This document shows, one piece after another, positions 47,089-57,750 of a DNA stretch of 64,000 nucleotides. This stretch comes from Stomorhina lunata. Its lineage: Eukaryota; Arthropoda; Insecta; Diptera; Rhiniidae. Made by a program: the position numbers and the translations under genes. Numbering within the stretch: the stretch's first letter is position 1; every line of letters begins with the position of its first letter. The DNA lies in NCBI GenBank assembly GCA_933228675.1, contig OW121742.1, positions 17,562,489-17,626,488 of the forward strand. Reading direction: 5' to 3'. The notes beneath the pieces were generated by a model. The model worked only from the letters and a program-made list of their open reading frames with translations, did not search any database and was not told where the DNA came from.

Positions 47089-49435
47089 TTTTCTATAAAT
47101 AGTAAATTTTCGAAAAATTTCCTATAAATAGTCAATTTTCGAAAAATTTCCTATAAATAGTAAATTTTCGAAAAATTCCCTATAAATAGTAAATTTTCGA
47201 AAAATTTCCTATAAATAGTAAATTTTCGAAAAATTTCCTATAAATAGTAAATTTTCGAAAAATTTCCTATAAATAGTATATTTTCGAAAAATTTCCTATA
47301 AATAGTAAATTTTCGAAAAATTTTCTATAAATAGTCAATTTTCGAAAAATTTCCTATAAATAGTCAATTTTCGAAAAATTTCCTATAAATAGTCAATTTT
47401 CAAAAAATTTCATATAAATATTCAATTTTCGCAAAATTTCCTTTAAATAGTAAATTTTCGAAACGCTTTCCCGATATCCAACTGTAAAAAATCTGCACTA
47501 TACTATAAATAGTATATTTTCGAAAATTTTCTATAAATAGTCAATTTTCGAAAATTTTCTATAAATAGTAAATTTTTGAAAAATTTCCTATAAATAGTAA
47601 ATTTTCGAAAAATTTCCTAAAAAAAATCAATTTTCGAAAAATTTCCTATAAATAGTCAATTTTCGAAAAATTTCCTATAAACAGTCAATGTTCGAAAAAT
47701 TTCCTATAAATAGTCAATTTTCGAAAAATTTCCTTTAAATAGTAAATTTTCGAAACGCTTTCCCGATATCCAACTGTAAAAAATCTGCACTATACTATAA
47801 ATAGTAAATTTTCGAAAATTTTCTATAAATAGTCAATTTTCGAAAAATTTCCTATAAATAGTCAATTTTCGAAAAATTTCCTATAAATAGTCAATTTTCG
47901 AAAAATTTCCTATAAATAGTCAATTTTCGAAAAATTTCCTATAAATAGTCAATTTTCGAAAAATTTCCTTTAAATAGTAAATTTTCGAAAATTTCCTATA
48001 AATAGTCAATTTTCGAAAAATTTCCTATAAATAGTCAATTTTCGAAAAATTTCCTATAAATAGTCAATTTTCGAAAAATTTCCTATAAATAGTCAATTTT
48101 CGAAAAATTTCCTTTAAATAGTCAATTTTCGAAAAATTTCCTATAAATAGTCAATTTTCGAAAAATTTCCTATAAATAGTCAATTTTCGAAAAATTTCCT
48201 ATAAATAGTCAATTTTCGAAAAATTTCCTTTAAATAGTCAATTTTCGAAAAATTTCCTATAAATAGTCAATTTTCGAAAAATTTCCTAAAATAGTAAATT
48301 TTCGAAAAATTTCCTTTAAATAGTCAATTTTCGAAAAATTTCCTATAAATAGTCAATTTTCGAAAAATTTCCTATAAATAGTCAATTTTCGAAAAATTTC
48401 CTATAAATAGTCAATTTTCGAAAAATTTCCTTTAAATAGTCAATTTTCGAAAAATTTCCTATAAATAGTCAATTTTCGAAAAATTTCCTATAAATAGTCA
48501 ATTTTCGAAAAATTTCCTTTAAATAGTCAATTTTCGAAAAATTTCCTATAAATAGTCAATTTTCGAAAAATTTCTTATTAAAAGTCAATTTTCAAAAATT
48601 TTCCTATAAATAGTAAATTTTGGAAAAAATTTCCATAAATAGTAAATTTTCGAAAAATTTCCTAAAAATAGTCAATTTTCGAAAAATTTCCTATAAATAG
48701 TCAATTTTCGAAAAATTTCCTATAAATAGTCAATTTTGGAAAAATTACCTATAAATAATCAATTTTCGAAAAATTTCCTATAAATAGTCAATTTTCGAAA
48801 AATTCCATTTAAATAGTCAATTTTCGAAAAATTTCCTATAAATAGTCAATTTTCGAAAAATTTCCTATAAATAGTCAATTTCCTATAAATTTCCTATAAA
48901 TAATCAATCTTCGAAAAATTTCCTATAAATAGTCAATTTCCGAAAAATTTCCTATAAATAGTCAATTTTGGAAAAATTTCCTATAAATAGTCAATTTTGG
49001 AAAAATTACCTATAAATAATCAATTTTCGAAAAATTTCCCATAAATAGTCAATTTTCGAAAAATTTCCTATACATAGTCAATTTTCGAAAAATTCCCTTT
49101 AAATAGTAAATTTTCGAAAAATTTCCTATAAACAGTAAATTTTCGAAAAATTTCCTATAAATAGTCAATTTTCGAAAAATTTCCTATAAACAGTCAATTT
49201 TCGAAAAATTTCCTATAAATAGTCAATTTTCGAAAAATTTCCTTTAAATAGTCAATTTTCGAAAAATTTCCTTTAAATAGTCAATTTTCGAAAAATTTCC
49301 TATAAATAGTCAATTTTCGAAAAATTTCCTATAAGTAGTCAATTTTCGAAAAATTTCGTATAAATAGTCAATTTTCGAAAAATTTCCTATAAATAGTCAA
49401 TTTTCGAAAAATATCCTTTAAATAGTACAAAATAG
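47089..49435 (+). repeat. Satellite S7: 29-bp array with CTATAAATAG in each unit
   Basis: About 80 monomers of 29 bp, CTATAAATAGTCAATTTTCG followed by AAAAATTTC. Each unit pairs AATTTTCG with CGAAAAATT as a quasi-palindrome. Variants CCTTTAAATAG and GTAAATTTTCG are interspersed. A non-satellite block with GCTTTCCCGATATCCAACTG occurs twice, at about 47461 and 47753, marking a 292-bp internal duplication. Confidence 0.96.
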
Positions 49436-49454
49436 TTCCCATTATCCAAATATT

Positions 49455-49805
49455 CATATTTGTTGCCAATATATCGATTCCGGGAAGTGGGACCTATGGG
49501 AGGTACCATAAATATTGGACCTATTTTGACGAATTTCAATGGCCGTTGTCCCACTATCAAAAAAATGATCTGTGTTAAATTTTATCAAATTATCTCTAGA
49601 ATTGCGACCTGGACTTTGAGTTCATGGGAGTTCAGCCAGCCGTCCAGACGGACGGACGGACTGACATCACTTAATCGACTCAGAAAGTGATTCTAAGCCT
49701 ATTGGTATACTATTGGTCTAAGACATATATTTCTATGCGTTACATACATCAGCACAAACTTATAATACCCTTTGAACCTATGATGGTGAAGGGTATAAAA
49801 ACCAA
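49455..49805 (+). mobile_element. Family F fragment (3' half)
   Basis: It starts at CCAATATATCGATTCCGGGA, runs through GTGGGACCTATGGGAGGTAC, a GACGGACGGACGGACTGAC tract and ATCGACTCAGAAAGTGATTC, and ends at GATGGTGAAGGGTATAAAAA. The same order is seen at 54.5-54.9 kb (reverse), 58.7-59.1 kb and 59.3-59.6 kb. The 76-codon frame inside is not a gene. Confidence 0.88.
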
Positions 49806-50058
49806 ACCTGAGTTTGAATTCGGCACCTCAAATAACGTCAAAATTAGTTCTCATCTGCTCTAATCCAAAATTTGACCGTAATTTGTAGCTTATGAATTTT
49901 TCAAAGAGTCTACCGTCGCTAAAAAATCTAAGGACGAAAACTCCAAGAAAACATTTCTTTGATAATGTCTCTTGGTATTGAAAATTTTTTTTTGTTCATT
50001 TGTTGAAATTGGAATAGACTATAATGTGGTCGAATTTGTCCGACTTAATGCTTATTTT
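49806..50058. other. Spacer
   Basis: No repeat or gene recognised. Confidence 0.4.
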
Positions 50059-50320
50059 ATATCGTTACTTTAATATAGAAAGGCCCTAAGTCGTTTTTCA
50101 TTCAAATCACTTTTAAAAACTTTATCTTATATAATTTTATAAAAATCTTTTAATTTTAAAAAACATTATTAAAGCATCAAATTCTTTAGAGAATTTAGTA
50201 AAAGACTGTCTTTAAAAAGTTTCTGTATCTTCAAAACTTAAGATTTTATTTAATTTTTTTCCCTCTCCTGTATTGTAAGAAAAATATTAGTTAGGGCTTT
50301 TCTATATTAAAGTAACGATA
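50059..50320. mobile_element. ~262-bp MITE with ~30-bp inverted repeats, TA-flanked
   Basis: The left end TATCGTTACTTTAATATAGA plus AAGGCCCTAA pairs with the right end TTAGGGCTTTTCTATATTAA plus AGTAACGATA, with two mismatches. Both sides are flanked by TA. The interior is non-coding and AT-rich. Size and TA flanks suggest a Tc1/mariner-related MITE, though the ends do not match the full elements in this window. Confidence 0.8.
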
Positions 50321-51034
50321 TATTTTAATTTTTTAGTCTTTTTTATCGCCATTTAATTAAATTAATATTATAAGTAGAAATAAAACATAATTTAAGAATA
50401 ATTTCTTTGAAGTTTCTTAAATCACAAACGTTACGAGTATAATGTATTTTAAATCCTATTAAAAACATTTTCCATTTACCTGAGGCAAATACCAAAAATG
50501 CTCTTATGTACGAAGTACATTAAAATATTTATTACATTTATATAATTTTCTTTAAGAAATTAATTTCTGACAATATTTTATTTCTCTTGTAGTTTAATTA
50601 TTTTCATTTTCATATGAATAAAATAAATTCCCTTTAAACAAAAAAAAAAACTCATTTATTTAAGCTCCAGGCAGGAAAATACAGGAAATAAGTGCATCTT
50701 TCTCCGATTATAAAGAAGTGATATGTTAATGAAGATAAATGTAAATTCATTTGTTTTTTTGATTCGTTTGGTAGAATTTTAATGGAAATTAAAAGGAAAT
50801 ATGTATAAGCCTTAAAACAACTGACAACCACATGAGAAACAAACCAAACACCAACGAATCAACCAACCAGCAACAAAATATGAAGGATAATGAAAGGATT
50901 GTTGTTATTGAGCGAAGGAGTGAATAATGGCAATATCAAAAAAAATTATTACACTACATGTCTCTGTATGTAACAAGAAAATTACTACTCAAGAGTTCAG
51001 AAGGACTTAAAAAAAAAGCACACACACACACAGA
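50321..51034. other. Spacer, no gene seen
   Basis: AT-rich with a short CACACACACACAGA run near 51021; no conserved frame. Confidence 0.5.
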
Positions 51035-51262
51035 AAACAAGTAAGAGTGTTATATTCGGCTGTGCCGAATCTTGTATACCCACTATCAAGTTGTACGAGA
51101 GTGCAGCTAATTCAAAATGTTGACCAAATGTGGTATTGCTGGTAATATATTTGGACTAAATTCGGTTGCAGTGGTATAGTTACTATAGTTCAACATTTAA
51201 AGATACTTTTTTCCCAAGTAATGATACGTGGTTTCCCAAGTAATGCTGTTCCATAACCGAAT
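51035..51262 (+). mobile_element. Hairpin-ended dispersed repeat (F-related)
   Basis: Starts AACAAGTAAGAGTGTTATAT, with the hairpin TTCGGC-TGT-GCCGAA, then TTGTATACCCACTATCAAG and a body that matches the reverse-strand copy at 21425-21595. It ends against the left inverted repeat of element A. Confidence 0.82.
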
Positions 51263-51263
51263 A

Positions 51264-53034
51264 TTATATTCTTAAACAAGCAATAATTGTATATATATAT
51301 ATAGTACCTGGTTGACCCAGCCTTGCTCGGAGTTTTATGATATGCATTTCGAGTCAAATTTTAAACTGTTTATATTTATATATCAATTGATTTATATTTA
51401 TCCTAATAGATAGCGCTCTATCTATATATATATATATATATATATAGTACCTGGTTGACCGAGCCTTGCTCGGAGCTTTATGATAAGCATTTTGAGGCAA
51501 ATTTTAAAGGTTTTATATATTTTATTTTATAAAGTTTATTTTGTCCGATCAATACATATTTCGCATAGTTTACAGTTTAACTCATTTTAATAATTTTGGA
51601 AATTATTCATACCAACAGAAACCTCCGTCGACTCATGCGCAACAACTTTGCTAAAGACTATAGTCTGATCAAATGCACAGCTTACGATTTAATTCATTTT
51701 GAGTAGTTTTAAGTGGCGCCACCTGAAGTTGTTCATACCATATAAGAAACCTTTGTCTGCTTATTCGTAACAACTTTGCTTATGATTATAACATGATCAA
51801 ATGCACAGTTTACGATTTAATTCAATTTGAGTAATTTTCTGTGGTGCCACCTGTCGGACTTTGCTCATTCCAATTCATAAACCTTCTTCGTCTTATCCGT
51901 AACAACTTTGCTGAAGATTATAGCATGATTAAACGTACAGCTTACGGTTAAATTGACTTTGAGTTAATTTCAGTGGCGCCACCTGTCGAAATTTCTTCAT
52001 ACCATCTAAGGAACCTTCGTCGGATCATGTGCAACAACTTTGCTAAAGATTGTAGCATGATTAAATGTACAGATTACGATTAAATTGACTTTGAGTAAGT
52101 TTCTGTAGCGCCACCTGTCGGAAATTATTCATACCAACTAAAAAGCCTTCGCCGGCTCATGCGCTACAACTTTACTAAAGATCATAGCATGATCAAATGT
52201 ACAGTTTACGATTTTATTAATTTTTAGTAATTTTCAGTGGCGCCATCTGTCGGAAATTAGTCTTATCAACTTAAAAACCTTCGCCGGCTTATCCGCAACA
52301 TCTTCGCTTAAGAGTATAACATGATCAAATTCACAGTTTACTATTCTATAAAGAACATACATACAGACAAACATTAATTTGTTAAAAATAATACTAATTT
52401 TTCCCCCTTTTTATTCCCTAATTTCTAAAAGTTCCATATGCATATTTGGTACTTTTTTGGTGCCAATTGAATTCGGTACATTTTATTAAAACGCAGTTAA
52501 TATAATGTATAATGTTCCTATTCATATTACTTTGGAGATGTTAAGTTATCATTTTATCCCTTTTTTACCCATTTCGGCTCCAAAATCAAAAAAGTACCAA
52601 ATACGTGTTTCATGTTTCTTTTACATCTATTGATTGCAGTACAAAGTTTATTTCTATATTCTTTAGTTTAAAATATAAGAGTGGGTTAAAAAGGTACCAA
52701 AAAAACTATTTTCACCCTTTTTTACCCCCTATCGAACAAAGTTTCAAAAAAGTACCAAACACCTGTCCACTTATTTTCATAGTTGTTTAAAACGTAATTT
52801 AAATTTTCTTTCTATACCTATTACTTTAGGAGATATAGCGTTTTCGATTTTTTCCCCGTTTTTACCTCTTGGAGGCAAAAGTTCCAAAACTCCTTTCTTC
52901 TTCGACCTATACATCAAAAAAGATACCCACTGTCCAAATTTTATCAAAATCGTTAGAGCCGTTTTCGAGATAGCCATTCTATATATATATATATATATAT
53001 AAATACATACAATTATTGCTCGTTTAAGAATATA

Positions 53035-53036
<2 letters not shown>
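51264..53036 (+). mobile_element. Element A, complete copy with terminal inverted repeats and (TA)n
   Basis: The left end TTATATTCTTAAACAAGCAA (to about 51292) pairs with the right end TTGCTCGTTTAAGAATATAA (53017-53035), about 29 bp with one mismatch. Order inside: (TA)n; TACCTGGTTGACCYAGCC hairpin, present twice (51304 and 51447); five ~130-bp units with a TGGCGCCACCTG core near 51716, 51844, 51974, 52107 and 52237; a pyrimidine-rich 3' part with CCCCCTTTTTATTCCCTAA and AAAAAGTACCAAA words; a terminal block ending CGTTAGAGCCGTTTTCGAGA; and a second (TA)n at 52981-53000. No transposase or conserved frame is present, so it is non-autonomous. Confidence 0.88.
51459..51473 (+). repeat. Hairpin of element A
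   Basis: CCGAGC-CTT-GCTCGG is a perfect 6-bp stem with a 3-nt loop just inside the TACCTGGTTGA word. It is identical at 59914-59928 and partly decayed in the inverted copy at about 54220. Confidence 0.85.

Positions 53037-53107
<71 letters not shown>
53037..53107. repeat. (TA)n microsatellite between inverted A elements
   Basis: An almost pure TA repeat of about 70 bp, at the centre of the head-on pair of element A copies. Confidence 0.95.
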
Positions 53108-53116
<9 letters not shown>

Positions 53117-54245
53117 GCTATCTCGAAAACGGCTCTAACGATTTTGATGAAATTTTGACAGTGGGTACCTTTTTTGATATATGGGTCTAGTAAGAAGGGA
53201 CTTTTGGAATGGTACTTTTGTCAATCAATGCCCGGTAGGGTGAAAATAGTTTTTTTGGTACCATTTTTAAGCCACTCTTATCTTTTGGACCAAACAATAT
53301 AGAAAAGAATTTTGTAATGCAATCAATAAACGTGAGAAAAATATTGTTTATTACTTTTTTGATTTCGGGGGCCAAAATTAGTAAAAAAGGGATAAAGTGA
53401 AAACTTAACACCTCATGAATTAATATGAAGAGAAACAATATGTTAACTGCGTTTTTATTAAAAGTACCGAATTCAATTGGTACCAAGTACGAAATATGCA
53501 TATGTAACTTTTTAGAAATTAGGGAATAAAGGGGAAAAAAATGGTAATGTTATAACTTTTTAACAAATTAATGTTTTTCTGTCTGTTATGCATGTTATGC
53601 TCATGCAATGACCTTCAGCTAAAGTTGTTACGCATGAGACGACGAAGGTTTTTAAGTTGGTATCACTATCCGACAGGTGGCGCCACTGAAAATTACCCAA
53701 ACTGAATTATATCGTAAACTGTGCGTGTGTATCATTAGCGAAGTTGTATATGATCCTTGGCGAAGTTGTTGCAAATGAGCCGGCAAGGGTTTTTTAATTG
53801 GTTTGAACAATTTCCGACTCAAAGTGAATTAAATTGTAAACTGTGCATTTGATCATGAGTCGACGAAGGTTTCTTAGTTAATACCAACAATTCCCGATAG
53901 GTGACGCCACTAAAAAAAATACTCGAAATGAATTAAATCTTAAACTGTGGATTTTATCAGACTATGATCTTAAGCAAAGTTCTTGCGTATGAGTCGATGG
54001 AAGTTTCGAAGTCGGTATGACCAATTTTCAAAATAATTCATATTAAACTATGCATTTGATCATGTGTTGATAGGACAAAATGAATAAAATGATTCAAAAT
54101 TAATTGGATATTTGTGTACCGTCTTTTCTCTAAATTTATTTTAATTGGTTAGTACTTTATAAAATAAAATATATGAAATTTTTAAAATTCGCCTCGAAAT
54201 GCTTATCATGAAGCCCCGAGCAAGGCTCGCTCCCCCAGGTACTAT
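53108..54245 (-). mobile_element. Element A, inverted partner
   Basis: Reverse complement of the A consensus: it opens with TGGCTATCTCGAAAACGGCT, continues with the AAAAAGTACCAAA/GGTAC blocks and about four 130-bp units with CAGGTGGCGCCACTG cores (near 53678 intact, 53903 mutated), and ends with the hairpin and CCCCCAGGTACT at 54245. It is shorter than the + copy because tandem units and part of the 3' region are lost. Terminal repeats are not seen beyond 54245. Confidence 0.87.
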
Positions 54246-54529
54246 AGTTTTATATTAATAAGCTGTTTCGTTGTGCCATAAACATGTTGATAGCAACACG
54301 GCAGGTTCATATATTTTGTTAGGAGTTCCTAATGCATCTACCGTGTATAAAGTCTGGACCTAACATTGAATGATAGCTATCTAATTTCGTAGATGCAATC
54401 TTAATATACTGAATGTACCTCCAAATCTTTTTGATTGTAGATATAAAAAGGTTATGTTATATATATAAGAACTATAGCCAAATGTTGACTGAATGTCATA
54501 AAATTTAGTGGCCATAGCTGACATAATTT
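54246..54529. other. Spacer with dispersed-repeat character
   Basis: A GTTTCGTTGTGCCATAAACATG stretch and ATGTTGACTGAATGTCATAA phrases look like the flanking bodies of F-type repeats. No gene. Confidence 0.4.
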
Positions 54530-55240
54530 ATAATTATACCCTTCACCACCATAGGTGGAAAGGGTATTATAGTTTGTGCTGATGTATGTAACGCATAGAA
54601 ATATTTGTCTTAGACCCATCTTTTAGTAGAACAATAGGCTTAGAATCACTTTCTGAGTCGATTTAGCGATGTCCGTCCGTCCGTCTGGCTGGCTGGACTC
54701 CATATAAACCTTGTAATCAAACTACAGGTCGCAATTCTAAAGATAATTTGATGAAATTTGGCACAGATCATTTTTTTTTTGATAATGGGACCATGGCTAT
54801 TGAAATTCGTCAAAATCGGTCCATTATTTATGGTACCTCCCATAGGTCCCACTTCCCGGAATTGATATATTGGCCACAAAAATCAATATTTTTTCATGAA
54901 ACAAATACTGCTTATGTAAACTTAAATCACTGTACCAAAATTTCGTTGAAATCGGTCCACATTTGACCATAGCTTCCATACAAACTCGTTTCTCAAAACG
55001 CACTAAATGAGACAAAATTGACTAAAACGCTCGTAAATCCGAAGATAATGAGAATTTTAAGTTTATTTTTTGCATACATAATTTTTGTGATACTCGGTCC
55101 ACATTTGACCCTAGCTCCAAATGGTGGAAACAGCTTAAATTTATAAGTTTTGAGAATATGTATGTATTATGGTAAAATTTAGCAAATATTCGTCTTTATA
55201 CAGGAAAAAGAACATCTTGACCGACTATAGCACTTTCTAA
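54530..55240 (-). mobile_element. Family F element, reverse strand
   Basis: On the forward strand it begins TACCCTTCACCACCATAGG, passes GAATCACTTTCTGAGTCG, a GTCCGTCCGTCCGTCTGG tract and GGTACCTCCCATAGGTCCC, and ends near TTCGTCTTTATACAGGAAAA. This mirrors 58360-59075 block by block. Short open frames on both strands follow from low stop density in this conserved repeat. Confidence 0.88.
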
Positions 55241-55279
55241 CTTGTTTAATAGCTTTTAACTGGCGTTTGTGGCATTTTA

Positions 55280-55400
55280 GTGGATACCGGGAGCGGTTAT
55301 TATATGAAAGCTATGGTCAAAAATGGACCGATTCCTATAAAATTTAACATACTGACTGAAAGTTGCATAAAACTTCTCTGTTCTAAATTTCGTAGTCATA
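55280..55400 (+). mobile_element. Family F body unit, interrupted by mariner
   Basis: Contains TATGAAAGCTATGGTCAAAA and TGGACCGATTCCTATAAAAT, as in the tandem F-body units at 56.7-57.5 kb. The mariner element at 55403 is inserted immediately after it. Confidence 0.7.
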
Positions 55401-55402
55401 TA

Positions 55403-56707
55403 ATGGGTGTTTTTTTTTAGAGGTATAGAACTTCGAATTGAAATAAAACACAAGAAAATCGTTTTAATGTCCATCAATTTGGCTTTATTGGAAGGATAAT
55501 TTTATGACATTAATGTTTAAATATGATTTCGGGCATGTGGCCGCCGCGGCTGGCTCGAATAAAGCCAATTCTACAGGTCCAATTTTCAACTACTTTTTCG
55601 AGCATATGGGGCCGTATGTTGGCAATAACGCCACGAATGTTGGCTTCCAAGTCCCCTAACGTTTCTGGTTTGTTGGCGTAGACGAGCGACTTCACATATC
55701 CCCAAAGAAAATAATCCAGTGGTGTCAAATCGCACGATCTTGGTGGCCAATTGACAGGTCCATTCCGCGAAATTATGCGCTCATCGAATGTTTCCTTCAA
55801 TAAATCAATTGTGACGTGCGCTGTGTGGCATGTAGCGCCGTCTTGTTGGAACCACAACTCATCCACATTCATGCCATCCAATTGGGGAACAAAATAGTCG
55901 GTTATCATGGCTCTATACCGGTCTCCATTTATGGTAACTGACTCTCCAGCATTATTTCGGAAGAAGTATGGCCCAATGATCCCACCAGCCCATAGAGCAC
56001 ACCAAACAGACAGTTTTTGTGGATGTAATGGCGTCTCAAGGGTCTCATGTGGATTCTCTTCACTCCAAATGCGGCAATTTTGCTTGTTGACGTAGCCATT
56101 CAACCAAAAATGAGCCTCATCACTGAACAAAATTTTGCGATGAAAATCAGCATCGAGATCAATCTCATTTTCGGCCCATACACCAAAATCACGACGAATT
56201 GCATGGTCTCGCGGCTTTAATTCTTGCACAAGCTGGATCTTGTAAGGTCGCAAGCTAAGATCTTTGCGCAAAATCTTCCATAAAGTTGATGGACAAAGTT
56301 CCAATTGCTCTGCACGGTGGGGAATCGATTCATTCGGGTCCTCTTCAACACTTTGCTCTACAGCGGCAATTGTTTCTTCGGTGCGCACTGTTCGACGTCG
56401 CTGCGGATGCGTATTATCACATAGAGTAAACGTAGTGCGAAAACGATCCATGGTTAACCGAATTAATTGCTCTGATGGACGATTATGTCGACCACAAAAT
56501 GGACGGAGCTTGCGGTAAACTTCGCGAACTGAACCATTCTTTTCGAAATAAATTTGCACGATTTGCAAGCGTTGTTCTTTTGTCAACCTGTTGATGATGA
56601 AATGGCAAACCAAACTAAATATTAATCACTTGACAGCTGACAAAATGGCCGCCAGTTAAAAAAGAGATGCCAACTTAAAGTTCTATACCTCAATAAAAAA
56701 CACCCGA
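55403..56707 (-). mobile_element. DD41D (rosa-type) mariner element, intact copy 3
   Basis: A 1305-bp element flanked by TA at 55401-55402 and 56708-56709. Inverted repeats of about 30 bp: the left starts ATGGGTGTTTTTTTTTAGAG, and the right, read inward, TCGGGTGTTTTTTATTGAGG; both continue TATAGAACTT. The transposase reads on the reverse strand. Its ends and protein are clearly distinct from the copies at 33.3 and 62.2 kb, so it is a separate subfamily. Confidence 0.94.
55510..56613 (-). CDS. DD41D mariner transposase, full-length
   Basis: A 367-residue transposase for cut-and-paste movement of its own element. The N-terminal helix-turn-helix region (about 10-60, TKEQRLQIVQIYFEKNGSVR) matches the DUF4817-like domain of the other two copies, and a second DNA-binding segment lies at about 75-125. 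Catalytic residues: FSDEAHF (D165), WFQQDGATCHTA (D258) and CDLTPLDYFLW (D300), with 41 residues between the last two, as in rosa-like DD41D elements; D295 (CDL) is the alternative. The complete WCALWAGGIIGPYFF stretch is present. There are no stops or frameshifts. The start ATG at 56613 lies about 95 bp inside the element end. Length, ends and frame are all intact, so this is the best candidate for a recently active element here. Confidence 0.95.
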   Translation of the reverse strand: MVCHFIINRLTKEQRLQIVQIYFEKNGSVREVYRKLRPFCGRHNRPSEQLIRLTMDRFRTTFTLCDNTHPQRRRTVRTEETIAAVEQSVEEDPNESIPHRAEQLELCPSTLWKILRKDLSLRPYKIQLVQELKPRDHAIRRDFGVWAENEIDLDADFHRKILFSDEAHFWLNGYVNKQNCRIWSEENPHETLETPLHPQKLSVWCALWAGGIIGPYFFRNNAGESVTINGDRYRAMITDYFVPQLDGMNVDELWFQQDGATCHTAHVTIDLLKETFDERIISRNGPVNWPPRSCDLTPLDYFLWGYVKSLVYANKPETLGDLEANIRGVIANIRPHMLEKVVENWTCRIGFIRASRGGHMPEIIFKH

Positions 56708-56709
56708 TA

Positions 56710-57750
56710 TTTTACAATTTTATTCAATTTATCAGCATAAATGTGATTCCCGGGGCAGGGTTATATGGGAGCTGTAACTAAATATGAACCGATTTTACCC
56801 ATTTTCGGCACACAATTTCTATAACATATCGAAAATACTTTTGCTAAATTTTGTCTCTCTAGCTCTTGTAGTTAAGGAGCTATCGTGCTTTTCTCTGACG
56901 GAAAGACGGACATAAACCGTATTTTCTTTTTGTATTTTTGTGTTTCCGTAAGTTTTTTATATGGAAGCCATGGTCAAATAGTAACCGATTGTAACAAAAT
57001 TTTGCACACTGGCTGGCATTCACATAAAACTTCCTTTTATAAAATTTTGTTGCTGTAGGCCTTTTCGTTAAGGCGCTATCGCGCTTTTATCTGACGGACA
57101 GACGGACATAAACCCCCTTTTCTTTTTGTATTTTTGTGTTTACGTAAGTTTTTTATATGGGAGCTATGGTCAAATGGCGACCGATTGTGACAAAATTTTG
57201 CACACTGGTTGGCATTGACATAAGACCTCCTCGTGCTAAATTTAGTGGTTATATCTGTTATAGTTTTAGATTTATTGGTATTTATTAAGTGTATTTTAGG
57301 TGAAATTTTGGCTGTTTCCGTAAGTTTTTTGTATGAGAGCTATGTCTAAATGTGAACCGATTTTGATGAAATTTTACGCCAAACTTCTATATACTTCTAT
57401 ATATATCATCATAGCTATTATAGTTTGTTATTTATTAGGAAATAAGCGATTAGCGTAGGCGAGGTTATACGGGAGCTATGGTCAAATGTTAACCGATTTT
57501 GCCCAATTTCAATACCAACATTTTCTCAGAGATGAAGAATGTTTTTACTAAGTTTCAGTGAGCTAGTTCCTATCGTTTAGGCGTTATCGTGATTTCAACA
57601 GACGGACAGACAGACGGACATGGCTCAATCGTCTTAGAATTTCATAAGGATTCAGAATATATTTTTGATTTTTGAGCCAATATTAAGGAAATTACAAACG
57701 GAATGACAATCTCAATATACCCCCATTCTTTTTGATGGTCGGTATAAAAA
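56710..57750 (+). repeat. Family F body in tandem, ~140-195-bp units
   Basis: Repeated units of TATATGGGAGCTATGGTCAA plus ATGTGAACCGATTTTG start near 56766, 56958, 57153, 57327 and 57470. GACGGACAGACGGACAT-type tracts occur near 56900, 57100 and 57600. The last unit ends at ATATACCCCCATTCTTTTTG and GGTATAAAAA. Non-coding, of the kind common in fly genomes. Confidence 0.8.

Noticed and set aside
51304..51330. TACCTGGTTGACC in element A resembles the 5' end of 18S rRNA (TACCTGGTTGATCC).
   Set aside because: Similarity stops after about a dozen bases, the next bases form the element's own hairpin, and no further 18S sequence follows. Treated as coincidence.
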